DNA of 36,400 nt, from contig JAIXRY010000013.1 in NCBI GenBank assembly GCA_027484965.1, positions 1 to 36,400 of the forward strand, in the 5' to 3' direction. Positions within the stretch are counted from its first letter, which is position 1, and every line of letters begins with the position of its first letter. Of this stretch, positions 18,100 through 26,807 are shown piece by piece. This stretch comes from a bacterium (GTDB lineage: Bacteria > Patescibacteriota > Minisyncoccia > Phycocordibacterales > UBA9973). A model generated the notes under the pieces. That model was not told the origin of the DNA. It did no database searches and saw nothing but the letters and a program-made list of their open reading frames with translations. The translations under genes and the position numbers were made by a program.

Positions 18100-18528
18100 A
18101 TGTTTGCAAACCGTGAAGATTTCTTGGCAATATGCCGAGACGAAACGCTTACCAGAATTATAGACTCCGATGCTGGCGTTCTAAACCTTGCCCTCACCAC
18201 AGCTGAAAGCCAAGCCAAAGACTATTTATTCCAGTATTACGATACGGATCAGATATTCTCCGCCATTGGAACCGACCGCCACGCCTATCTCGTGCGCTGC
18301 GTAGTAAACATTGCCGCCTATATCATTCACCGTCGTTTGCCCAAATCCCCGTTTGAAAACGGTGGACAAAGCCTCACAGTAATGGAGTACAAACAAACCT
18401 TGGACTACTTGGAAAAACTGCGGGACAATAAAGCGGTTGCCGATTTACCCCTCCGCCTTAAAGACGATGGCACTAATAAAGTCCGCACCCGATACGGTTC
18501 CGCTGAACCACCAAGAAAACACTTTTAA
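18100..18528 (+). CDS. gp36-like protein (DUF1320)
   Basis: Size and position between terminase and portal as in Mu-like phages; LRCVVNIAAYIIHRR. Confidence 0.7.
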   Translation: MFANREDFLAICRDETLTRIIDSDAGVLNLALTTAESQAKDYLFQYYDTDQIFSAIGTDRHAYLVRCVVNIAAYIIHRRLPKSPFENGGQSLTVMEYKQTLDYLEKLRDNKAVADLPLRLKDDGTNKVRTRYGSAEPPRKHF

Positions 18529-18540
18529 ACCACCTTTAAA
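18524..18540. repeat. Phased TTTAAA pair (11-bp period) upstream of the portal gene
   Basis: TTTAAA at 18524 and 18535. Confidence 0.5.
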
Positions 18541-18551
18541 CATACCTCATT

Positions 18552-21170
18552 ATGAGTTTTATAGATACAGTTCGTGGCTTGTTTAATGGCTCGGTTAAAC
18601 TATCAGTTGTGCAACCAGGGCAAATTATCAGGGGCTTGCCTTACACTGGCGAAGGAAAGAAGAACCCTGCCATAAGCTCTAAAATCAGGCTTAACAATAA
18701 GTCCCGTGCCGACCTTGGTATGGAGGAAATCAATGCTGCTATCACTTCTGCAGAACAGCCTAACCTTGCCAACCGCCGTCCGCTCCTACTCCTTTACAAC
18801 GAGATTATTAAGGATGCCCACTTGGCAAGCGTAATGCGCACCCGCCTTAATGTTTCTATGTCTCAACCTTATTTAATCATCAATAAGGACAATAAAACCG
18901 TAGATACTGACCGACTTGAACTCCTGCTCCGTCCTTGGTTCCGCCAAGTTTTTAAGCATTATTTGGACAGCATCTTTTACGGCCACTCCCTAATTGAGTT
19001 TCCAGAGCCAAGTAAAAACATCCAAAACAAATTCAGCGTGAAGGAATTTGATAAGGTAACCCTTATCCCTCGTGCCAACGTAAAGCCTGAATATGGCATT
19101 ATTACGCTATCAGAGTACGATGTTAATGGCTTCTTATACCGTGAAGCTCCACTATCTGACTGGATGTTAGAGGCAGGCGATAGCCACAACTTAGGCTTAC
19201 TACATATTGCCCTTAAGGAAATCACTTGGAAGATATTTGGACGCAAAGACTGGTCTCGCTACAATGAGAAGTTTGGTTTGCCAATGGTGCTCGTTAAAAC
19301 CGACGACTCCAACGACACCGAGCTCACAGCCAAGCAAGATATGCTTACCAATATGGGCGTTAATGGCTGGGGTATCATTGGCAAGGACGATGATATTTCA
19401 CTGCTTACCCCTTCCACTTCGGGCAATACGGTAACCTTGTTTGAAAATATGGTGCGTATGAGCAATGAAGAAGTATCAAAGCTTATTGTAGGTCAAACAA
19501 TGACCTCCGAAAACGGCAGCTCTCTTTCTCAAGCAGAAGTGCACGAGCGTATATTAAACACCCTCGGTGCCGAAGATATGCGTGGCTTCCAAGACTGGGT
19601 TAACTTCAACCTATTCCCGTTATTGATTAAGCACGGTTACCCTTTACAGGGGTTTCAATTCGTGTTTAAAATTTGGTTAAAAGAGGTTACCGATCCTGCT
19701 TATTCCGATGAGCCAAATGCCGACGACCTCGCCAAAACCAAAAAGCCAAACGAAAAAAAGGAAGCAGACCAAGAAGATCTTAGCTTAAATTTTCATAAGC
19801 CTTTCAGCTTGGCTCATCTGAAAGGCAACCTTTCTGCGATGTATGCAGAAAGTTGTGGCCACGTTCACCTTGCCGTTTCGCCAGACGAGGTACTGCCTGC
19901 CTCTTTTTCTTTGGAAGTAATAGAGCTGTTTCAGTCTTGGGCTGCTTCGTTGTGGAACGTCCGTGCAGATAAAGAGCAGTTCAATATCTTGCTTAAAACC
20001 CTAAACCTAAGCATTTACGATGCTTACGCTAACCTGCTATACGGTGCTTTTAAAAAGGCTTATACAGGCGAATTAGGTGGCAGAATAACCGACTTTGATT
20101 TCACCGATGCGCCTAATCGGTTCTTGCCTATTCTAAAGCAGAACCTTTACGCTTTCTCGGCTGCCAAAACCTACGCCCAATTTCAGGCAATCAAAGACCT
20201 TATTGTGAAAGATGGCATTACCAGCTCTTACACCGATTTCCGCAAAGGGGTTTCACAAATTGTCGGGCAGTTCAATGAACAATGGCTCCAAGCGGAATAC
20301 CAAACAACCCTTCGCCACGCTGTTATGGCTGCCAAGTGGCACGTCATAGAAGCAGACAAATCCGTTTATGGTTTATTGCGCTACAACACCATTGGCGATA
20401 ACCGTGTACGTCCAGAACACCAAGGCTTAAATGGCATCACCCTCCCTGTAGATAATACCTTTTGGGATAAATATTTCCCGCCTAATGGCTGGCGATGCCG
20501 ATGCACTGTGGAGCAGTTGCTTACGGACTCTGCTCCTATTACACCAGATAATAGCCCTCAACTTAAAGTTGCCTCAAAAACTACTGACAAGTATTTTAAA
20601 AAGAACCCCGGCAAAAGCCGTGTATTTGAATATAAAAACCATCCTTACTTTACAGCTGTTCCAGGTAATAAAAACCTAGACTTAAAAGCAGAAGATAACT
20701 ATGGACTGCGTAGTTATGAAGCTATCTATCGCAATCCAAGTAAGTTGCCAAGTCCTGACCTATTAGACAGTCCAGAAGAGTATAAAGCGTATTGGCAGCA
20801 GTTAAAATCCGAAAACGAATCTTTTCAAAAAAATGGATTTTTACTAAAAAACAAGTTTACGGATAGCTATATCGCTTTAGGAGACGAGTTAAAAAGACAC
20901 CCTTTTGATAACGATAGAAGAATATTAGAGGAAAGATGGGCAATTTTCAAAGAAGCAATATATGCCTTAGAAAAACCAGATGAGGTATGGTCAACGGTTA
21001 ATATGCACGGATTTGTTGACTATTCCTTTTTAAGATATACTAAAGATGGAGCTTTGTTTGTGCCTGTAAATGCTACTAAAATTGGGCTTGAAATGGAAAC
21101 TTGGTTTTACATTAAATCTGAAAACCTGCCTAATAGAAGAAAAGGAATGCTAATAAATAGAAAAACCTAA
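18552..21170 (+). CDS. DUF935-type portal protein fused to MuF-like head morphogenesis domain and a C-terminal nuclease-toxin-like domain
   Basis: Portal N-terminus; MuF/SPP1 gp7-type DNRVRPEHQGLNG...WRCRCTVEQL; C-terminal EKPDEVWST...FLRYTKDGALFVPVNA...METWFYIKSE...RRKGMLINRK. Confidence 0.85.
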   Translation: MSFIDTVRGLFNGSVKLSVVQPGQIIRGLPYTGEGKKNPAISSKIRLNNKSRADLGMEEINAAITSAEQPNLANRRPLLLLYNEIIKDAHLASVMRTRLNVSMSQPYLIINKDNKTVDTDRLELLLRPWFRQVFKHYLDSIFYGHSLIEFPEPSKNIQNKFSVKEFDKVTLIPRANVKPEYGIITLSEYDVNGFLYREAPLSDWMLEAGDSHNLGLLHIALKEITWKIFGRKDWSRYNEKFGLPMVLVKTDDSNDTELTAKQDMLTNMGVNGWGIIGKDDDISLLTPSTSGNTVTLFENMVRMSNEEVSKLIVGQTMTSENGSSLSQAEVHERILNTLGAEDMRGFQDWVNFNLFPLLIKHGYPLQGFQFVFKIWLKEVTDPAYSDEPNADDLAKTKKPNEKKEADQEDLSLNFHKPFSLAHLKGNLSAMYAESCGHVHLAVSPDEVLPASFSLEVIELFQSWAASLWNVRADKEQFNILLKTLNLSIYDAYANLLYGAFKKAYTGELGGRITDFDFTDAPNRFLPILKQNLYAFSAAKTYAQFQAIKDLIVKDGITSSYTDFRKGVSQIVGQFNEQWLQAEYQTTLRHAVMAAKWHVIEADKSVYGLLRYNTIGDNRVRPEHQGLNGITLPVDNTFWDKYFPPNGWRCRCTVEQLLTDSAPITPDNSPQLKVASKTTDKYFKKNPGKSRVFEYKNHPYFTAVPGNKNLDLKAEDNYGLRSYEAIYRNPSKLPSPDLLDSPEEYKAYWQQLKSENESFQKNGFLLKNKFTDSYIALGDELKRHPFDNDRRILEERWAIFKEAIYALEKPDEVWSTVNMHGFVDYSFLRYTKDGALFVPVNATKIGLEMETWFYIKSENLPNRRKGMLINRKT

Positions 21171-21256
21171 CCAATAATTAGCTAGGTAGTTCCCCCTGAT
21201 AGCACGCTGGTGTTTAATCAGTCCTATCGCAGTTCGATTACAAACATACAACATTT

Positions 21257-21796
21257 ATGCAAACCATTGACCAACTCCTTCAAGATTTTTACCGCCACCG
21301 TCGTCAATTCGATGAGGTGCTTAGAATATTACCTACCGTTGTAGGCACCGAAGGAGTGCGACTTGCCCGCAACAACTTCGCCACAGGTACCGAAGGCTTT
21401 GACGATGGCAGCAGTGTAGATAAATGGCAATTGCGGATACCAGGCACACCCGGTAATCAAGGCAGACCAATACTCACCAAATCGGGCAACCTTAAGGATA
21501 GTATCCGCTATGTCCTAATGTCAAACCGAATCAGCATCGGTGTAAACCTTTCGGAGATACCGTATGCCAAGCTGCACAACGAAGGTGGCATTATTGCAAA
21601 GACCGAAAAAATGAAACGCTATTTCTGGGCGATGTACATCACCACTGGCGACCATTTTTGGAAGAACCTTGCCTTATCCAAAAAGGCTTCATTCACTATC
21701 GCTGCCCGACGTTTCCTTGGGCATACTCCTCAATTAGACCAAGTAGTTACCCGCATAGTCAGCAACCGCATTCAAGCCATATTTAACAACGCCTAA
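21257..21796 (+). CDS. Phage virion morphogenesis protein (Mu gpG-like)
   Basis: GFDDGSSVDKWQLR...GRPILTKSGNLKDSIRY pattern. Confidence 0.8.
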   Translation: MQTIDQLLQDFYRHRRQFDEVLRILPTVVGTEGVRLARNNFATGTEGFDDGSSVDKWQLRIPGTPGNQGRPILTKSGNLKDSIRYVLMSNRISIGVNLSEIPYAKLHNEGGIIAKTEKMKRYFWAMYITTGDHFWKNLALSKKASFTIAARRFLGHTPQLDQVVTRIVSNRIQAIFNNA

Positions 21797-21801
21797 TCAC
21801 A

Positions 21802-22329
21802 ATGTTTGATCTTACTTACCTCGCCCTCCGCAAGCGGTTATTAACCGATATTCCCTTCTTAGAAGTGGACTGGTACACTGGCCAAGACGATCTTGCGCTT
21901 ATTGAAACCCCTATGTTTAAGCTACCCGCTGCATACATAGAGTTCCAACCCTTTGCCACCCAAACCCAAGCCCGTGGTAAGCTGCAAGGTACGCTCCGTA
22001 TCAATATCCACGTGATTACCCAAGAGTTCACCACCGAGCAAACCCGCTTCCAACAAGCTGCACTGCAACACTTCAAGCTGGTAAACGATGTACACAACAG
22101 CCTATCAAACTTCAACGCAAAGGCAATCTACATTTACCCAGAGGTAGCAGAAGCAGACAACGAGCAACTGTTTAACTCGCTTTCTCGTACTTCCATAAGT
22201 CCAGACCATCGCCCTGGTCCCTTCCGTAAATCTACCCTCTCTTATTCCTGCCTTGCCACCGATTTATCTGGCACAGAAGTCTATGAAAAAATAACTGCTA
22301 CCCCTTTGGTAGATATGTCTTTTTTGTAA
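21802..22329 (+). CDS. gp37-like / tail terminator-like protein
   Basis: Synteny and size. Confidence 0.5.
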   Translation: MFDLTYLALRKRLLTDIPFLEVDWYTGQDDLALIETPMFKLPAAYIEFQPFATQTQARGKLQGTLRINIHVITQEFTTEQTRFQQAALQHFKLVNDVHNSLSNFNAKAIYIYPEVAEADNEQLFNSLSRTSISPDHRPGPFRKSTLSYSCLATDLSGTEVYEKITATPLVDMSFL

Positions 22330-22338
22330 CTTTACAGT

Positions 22339-22524
22339 ATGGAAATGAGAACGATAGGGGCAACCAGAAGAAGTAATACTTTAAGGCGAGATGAGAAGCT
22401 AAAAGCACGGCTTAACGTGCTCTATGAAAAAAAGCGGATGCGCTACGACGATTGCATCAACATACTTTCTGACGAGTTCAATTTAACTCCAATCGTTATC
22501 CAACGTATTTTAAAAAAACAATAA
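22339..22524 (+). CDS. Small putative HTH protein
   Basis: RMRYDDCINILSDEFNLTPIVIQRILKK helix-turn-helix-like. Confidence 0.5.
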   Translation: MEMRTIGATRRSNTLRRDEKLKARLNVLYEKKRMRYDDCINILSDEFNLTPIVIQRILKKQ

Positions 22525-22545
22525 AGGGGCTAAATGCCCCTTTTA
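22523..22545. terminator. Bidirectional terminator between convergent operons
   Basis: AAAGGGGC-TAAAT-GCCCCTTTT followed by ATTTTA. Confidence 0.8.
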
Positions 22546-22734
22546 TTTTACACATACCGAGCAAGTACCACCTTGCTTACTACAATGCTTGCAGCTGGAG
22601 CAAGAGGTGCAAGCCCTGCAATCCGCCCCTTCGCTACATCTCCCACTTCGTTTTTTTACTTTTTCACTTTGGGACTTATTCTCCTCGCACCCAAAAAGCA
22701 AACAAGCAACAAGTAAAATTCTTAAAATCTTCAT
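22543..22734 (-). CDS. Cysteine-rich small lipoprotein
   Basis: MKILRILLVACLLFGC lipobox then CSEGADCRACTSCSSCKHCSKQGGTCSVCVK. Confidence 0.6.
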   Translation of the reverse strand: MKILRILLVACLLFGCEENKSQSEKVKKRSGRCSEGADCRACTSCSSCKHCSKQGGTCSVCVK

Positions 22735-22737
22735 TGC

Positions 22738-23124
22738 CTATCCCTCCTGCTCCTCCAACCATATAAACCGTTCATACCACTTCGCCACTTCCAAGCACCG
22801 TGAGCTCAACTTGCTATCGTCCGTATTACTCGGTTCTTCCAAAAATCCAAGCAGCACCACAATAGTGCCAAGCCCCTCTTCAACCAAGGTAAAGCCACTG
22901 GCCATAAAACCCTGCTCCTTCACCCAAGCGTGTAACAAGTCCTGGTCCCAATCCTCTATACACTCAAAGCCAGCGTAAATTGTGGCAGGACGTTCCGTGC
23001 TCACAATCACCTCCGCACCCATCTCCTCAATCCAGTCAGGCAACTTGGCTTCCAAGTCATATTGCGCAATGCAATATTTAGGGAGTTGCCTAAGCACCCC
23101 CTTCCACTCAATTTTTTTACTCAT
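22738..23124 (-). CDS. Hypothetical protein
   Basis: 128-aa ORF in a compact operon. Confidence 0.55.
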   Translation of the reverse strand: MSKKIEWKGVLRQLPKYCIAQYDLEAKLPDWIEEMGAEVIVSTERPATIYAGFECIEDWDQDLLHAWVKEQGFMASGFTLVEEGLGTIVVLLGFLEEPSNTDDSKLSSRCLEVAKWYERFIWLEEQEG

Positions 23125-23323
23125 CGTTTTTAGGTTTAATACTTATTTCAAAATCCATTCCGCAAGCCGATACCCAGTTCACAAACATAGCCCAACCCAT
23201 AGGCGTACTACGCTCATAAACCGATACCAAGTTCTTACTACACCCCAACTTTTCAGCCAAAGCCAGTTGCGTGAGCCCCGCTTGCTTGCGGGCATCAATC
23301 GCCAATTCGTTTAGTCTATTCAT
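23117..23323 (-). CDS. XRE-family HTH regulator
   Basis: ARKQAGLTQLALAEKLGCSKNLVSVYERS. Confidence 0.8.
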   Translation of the reverse strand: MNRLNELAIDARKQAGLTQLALAEKLGCSKNLVSVYERSTPMGWAMFVNWVSACGMDFEISIKPKNDE

Positions 23324-23358
23324 AAATAAAAGCCCCTTGCGGGTCTGTTAAGTTAACT

Positions 23359-23622
23359 TTAGTTTTCTTCGTTTGTCCAAGCCAGTACCAATTTACCCGA
23401 TTTTATTACTTTACATAAAAACGGCTTGCCATACTTCTCTCTAGCTCTAAGCGCAGCTTCTACATTTCTGCAAGTTCTAAGTGTATGATAGCCCTTTTGC
23501 TTACCGTTCTTAATACTTGACTTCCAAACTGTCAAGCAGTTTACCATTGGCAATCCAAAGATTTCGTAAACATTTGCAAGGTCTTTAACTCTGTACTGTG
23601 GGGTTGCTTCTAATGTAGCCAT
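23359..23622 (-). CDS. Hypothetical protein
   Basis: 87-aa ORF, first gene of the operon. Confidence 0.5.
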   Translation of the reverse strand: MATLEATPQYRVKDLANVYEIFGLPMVNCLTVWKSSIKNGKQKGYHTLRTCRNVEAALRAREKYGKPFLCKVIKSGKLVLAWTNEEN

Positions 23623-23673
23623 TGTGTTTTCGTCCGTGTTTACCCTCCTGACCAGAGCTTGTTGTGATTTGAT

Positions 23674-23712
23674 GTTTCAAAGGTAATATAAATTTATATT
23701 ACTTGTCAAGCA
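23674..23712 (-). promoter_or_regulatory. Bacteroidetes-type promoter (TTGACA ... TACCTTTG) with a 20-bp palindrome in the spacer
   Basis: Minus strand: TTGACAAGTAATATAAATTTATATTACCTTTG. The palindrome GTAATATAAATTTATATTAC spans 23683-23702. Confidence 0.7.
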
Positions 23713-23806
23713 TTCAGACAAAAAAACTGAAAATATTTTTACCGCCCCTTTCCCGCCTCCAATACATCCGCCCTTCCCAAACTACCTATCCCAACTTTGC
23801 GCAAAA

Positions 23807-23833
23807 TTTAAAGCCCTTTAAAGCTATTTTAAA
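23807..23833. repeat. Phased TTTAAA array (3 copies, 10/11-bp spacing)
   Basis: TTTAAA at 23807, 23817 and 23828. Confidence 0.55.
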
Positions 23834-23839
23834 GCCTAT

Positions 23840-24652
23840 TTATTCAGGCTTTGTAATCCGCAACTTCTTCATATACTGCTCCACCTGTACCCGATGGCTT
23901 GCTTCCTCTCTTACCCTATCCTTCTTCGCCATACGAATATTAGCATCCCTTTTTGCCTCCAATTGCTCCCAACCCCTATTACCTTCACCCTTGCTTTGCA
24001 AGTGGAGACTTACGCTCTCATTCATCCAAGCCTTATTAAACTCTTCCTCGTACTCCCTAATCCACTTACAAATCGTTGGCAAATTCAAAGTCCCATAGAT
24101 TACCAGTTCGCCAGTAATAGCCCTTTTAAAAATCGTAGCGAGCCCTTCAATCGTCAACCACCCAAACGAGGCAACAATTACAGCAGAACTTTCAGTCAAT
24201 CCCCCCAACTTGTTTTTATCGGAATCCATCCCCAACAGCTTTAAGAACCCAGTAAGCAGTTGCGCAACCTCATACTCCGCAACCGCAACCTTCATTTCCT
24301 TAAACGATACCGATTCAATTGGCATCGCCTCCAATTCCGATTTCACTTCCAAGCCCTCCGCTTCCGCCCTTTTCAACTCAATATGCAAGTCATCGTAGTA
24401 TTTCAAAGCCCTGCAATAATCCTCATCATTGGCAAATTGCACTTGCTCCAACTCCTTCATCAGATTAACCAAGTGCAAACACTTCTTAGCCAAAATATCC
24501 TTTTCCAAAAGCAACTCACCCCGCTTACGCACCACCTTCACCAACTTATGAGTCGGCATAACCGATTTTACCGCAAGCAGAGCAGGTAAGTTCTTACTTA
24601 CCTGCAGCCCTTCTAAGTTCTTCGAGTTCGTCTGTAGCTGATTGTTGCTCAT
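23840..24652 (-). CDS. Hypothetical early protein
   Basis: 270-aa ORF in the early operon. Confidence 0.6.
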   Translation of the reverse strand: MSNNQLQTNSKNLEGLQVSKNLPALLAVKSVMPTHKLVKVVRKRGELLLEKDILAKKCLHLVNLMKELEQVQFANDEDYCRALKYYDDLHIELKRAEAEGLEVKSELEAMPIESVSFKEMKVAVAEYEVAQLLTGFLKLLGMDSDKNKLGGLTESSAVIVASFGWLTIEGLATIFKRAITGELVIYGTLNLPTICKWIREYEEEFNKAWMNESVSLHLQSKGEGNRGWEQLEAKRDANIRMAKKDRVREEASHRVQVEQYMKKLRITKPE

Positions 24653-25053
24653 TGTACTTCTTTTTGATTACCCCTAACATTTCAGTTAAATTTCTATTGA
24701 TCTGCGGAACCGTCCGCTGCTTTGCTATGAATGGCGTTTGTAAAGCCCAGTTATCCAACAGGAACTGCCACACCGTGATACCGCTGCCGTCCTTGGCCTG
24801 ACTGTTCAGATACTTAATAATCTGTTTTAGATGATTAGTATGCACTCCGTCCCATTTAGGATCAAAGCCAAGCTCCCTTCGGTGAAAATCCCAGTAAACC
24901 TTCTGATACTCCCCAAGGTCCCCAGCCTCCAACTTATCCGCTTCCTCTATCTTTTTCAGAGTCCGCAAAACCGCCCCATACAAGGGTTTATCAAGTTCAT
25001 CAGCCCCCTTTTCTTTTAGCTTAATAAAGCTAATCTGCCTATCTAACTTTACC
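24594..25053 (-). CDS. Hypothetical early protein (likely GTG start after the upstream stop)
   Basis: ORF VVKLDRQISFIKLK...; the track's longer start at 25109 would overlap the upstream gene. Confidence 0.55.
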
Positions 25054-25056
25054 ACC

Positions 25057-25512
25057 TTACACCCCCTCCAAAAGTTCACGCACCAACACCCTTGCAGACT
25101 GATACTCATTATTACGCTTCATCTGCTCAAACTGCGTTACCAGCTTAGGCAACTCCTGCTCCGTGTAACTATTCAACGGTTTAGGCTTCAACACCCCCAA
25201 CCGCTCAACAAGCCCCTTCACAATCGCACTATTCTGCTCCTTGGTATTGGACTCCTGACAAAAGCCCATATCCCAACAAAGCGAAAATATCTTCTTCCGC
25301 ATCTTTTCACCAGGCTTCGGCTCTGCAGGCTCCGCCCCCGCCACAACTTGGCGTTCCAAGTAAGCAATTAACTCCCTCGCTTCATTCGGCGTTAGGTCCT
25401 TACTGCTGGAACTCCTCCCACCTGTAAACGATGCCACTAACTCCGATTTAAAATGTACCTGACCAGTCTGATTTAATAACTGGTGTAATCTGCTGTTTTG
25501 TCCTTTTGTCAT
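25057..25512 (-). CDS. GemA-like / gp16-like phage regulatory protein
   Basis: EKMRKKIFSLCWDMGF resembles GemA (DUF1018) family; Mu-like synteny. Confidence 0.5.
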   Translation of the reverse strand: MTKGQNSRLHQLLNQTGQVHFKSELVASFTGGRSSSSKDLTPNEARELIAYLERQVVAGAEPAEPKPGEKMRKKIFSLCWDMGFCQESNTKEQNSAIVKGLVERLGVLKPKPLNSYTEQELPKLVTQFEQMKRNNEYQSARVLVRELLEGV

Positions 25513-25513
25513 T

Positions 25514-25861
25514 TTACCACTCTATCATTTGCCCCTCAAACACATTACCCGCTTTAAAGAACCAAGCCTCAAAATCAGCCTCGCTCTTAAATCCATCCGC
25601 CCGCCAAAACCCTTCCAAGTCCTGCACACGCTCCTTATTCACATACACCTCAATGCCCGTTGCAGGATTGTACATCGCCACATCGCTAACCTTAGTGCAA
25701 ATCGCTTCACCAATCCGCACAGGCTTAAACCGAGGACCACTCTTAAAAAACAGATTATCCCCAACCTTAAACAACCGCTTGCGGTATGCCCTTATCGTTC
25801 TGCTCTTGGTGCCAAGCACCACCGCCTCAACAAACTGACTATTAAAATTAACCGTTGGCAT
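25514..25861 (-). CDS. ASCH/PUA-like domain protein
   Basis: FVEAVVLGTKSRTIRAYRK..FKVGDNLFFKSGPRFKPVRIGEA. Confidence 0.55.
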   Translation of the reverse strand: MPTVNFNSQFVEAVVLGTKSRTIRAYRKRLFKVGDNLFFKSGPRFKPVRIGEAICTKVSDVAMYNPATGIEVYVNKERVQDLEGFWRADGFKSEADFEAWFFKAGNVFEGQMIEW

Positions 25862-25866
25862 CTCCC

Positions 25867-26265
25867 TTAATCGTTTAAATGTTGATGAGGTAGGTCAAAT
25901 ACTTTTGCGAAAATCGGATTGATGTTTTTTTGAAGTTCCACCAAAAACTTAAATCGAATGGCATAATCTGCAACATAAAAACCCTCGGGATTGCCTGAAT
26001 ACAATGATTTAGCAATTGGTATAATATTGCCAGATTCTATCTTTATCAGCTTTCTAATTAAATGCTCGCATTCAATTAAAGTCAAGTCAATAAAAACCTT
26101 TATTTTTTCCAGATTGATACACTTTAAAAGCCTATCAATCTTCTTCTTTTCAGTAGCTTTCAAAGCTTCCTCTCCAAAAAAGAAAGGTGAACGTGTGCAA
26201 TAATCATTGTAAACGGCTTTTGAAAATTCAGAAACCAATGCCTCCTTAAGTTCTTTTGTGCTCAT
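25867..26265 (-). CDS. Hypothetical early protein (start MSTKELKEAL preferred)
   Basis: ORF beginning just after the upstream gene's stop at 26270. Confidence 0.5.
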   Translation of the reverse strand: MSTKELKEALVSEFSKAVYNDYCTRSPFFFGEEALKATEKKKIDRLLKCINLEKIKVFIDLTLIECEHLIRKLIKIESGNIIPIAKSLYSGNPEGFYVADYAIRFKFLVELQKNINPIFAKVFDLPHQHLND

Positions 26266-26269
26266 ATCC

Positions 26270-26455
26270 TTAACCGTTAAAAATTGATTCCCCATGTTCC
26301 ACTGCCAACGATTCCATAAGCGCATCAGCAGCATAAACCGCAGCATTGGCAGCCTGCTTAATCACACCATACTGTGTAGTGTTATTACCTGTAAGCATCG
26401 CCATAAGCACCTCCTTGGCTATCTGCTCTCTTTGTTCTTTTTGTTCCTTTGTCAT
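26270..26455 (-). CDS. Hypothetical early protein (start MTKEQKEQ preferred)
   Basis: ORF with ATG at 26455; the longer track version begins at TTG. Confidence 0.45.
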   Translation of the reverse strand: MTKEQKEQREQIAKEVLMAMLTGNNTTQYGVIKQAANAAVYAADALMESLAVEHGESIFNG

Positions 26456-26536
26456 TGTTCCGTTTTCTGTTTTAACTTTTAAAGTGGCACCCGACAAGCA
26501 CCTAATCCTTACCTCATCGGGTTACCACTTCCTGCC

Positions 26537-26590
26537 ATTCGGCATTGAACCCCCGCCCGCATTCGCTGCATAGGTCCACCCAGCGGGGAT
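26537..26590 (-). repeat. Divergent copy 3 of intergenic structured element
   Basis: ATTCGGCATTGAACCCCCGCCCGCATTCGC...CAGCGGGGAT; stem CCCCGC/GCGGGG with 26-nt interior, like copies 1 and 2. Confidence 0.6.
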
Positions 26591-26597
26591 TGATTGT

Positions 26598-26807
26598 TTA
26601 ATTGAATAGCTTTAAATACTGCTTCTCTTTTTTTAAATGAGAGCTCTTAGATGCTTTTTCTACTTCAAGCCTGTGAATTGGCAATTCTTCATCCCAGTAC
26701 ACATCATCTCTTGACCTTTGATAGCATATAGCAATTTCAGTTTCGAGATTGATAGCTCCTTCTCGCCTGAGCTGTTTAATGTTTTCCAATAACTGTCTAA
26801 CCGTCAT
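26598..26807 (-). CDS. Hypothetical early protein
   Basis: 69-aa ORF in the operon, overlapping the next gene start. Confidence 0.5.
   Translation of the reverse strand: MTVRQLLENIKQLRREGAINLETEIAICYQRSRDDVYWDEELPIHRLEVEKASKSSHLKKEKQYLKLFN

Noticed and set aside
21171-21256. Small immunity gene or tRNA fragment after the MuF toxin-like domain (contains AGTTCGATTAC)
   Set aside because: Only 86 bp, no ORF, and the T-loop-like string has no pairing T-stem or acceptor.
23703-26573. Plus-strand ORFs over the early operon (23703, 23894, 24210, 24260, 25506, 25529, 26346 and others)
   Set aside because: Antisense shadow ORFs of a compact minus-strand operon with strong strand composition bias.
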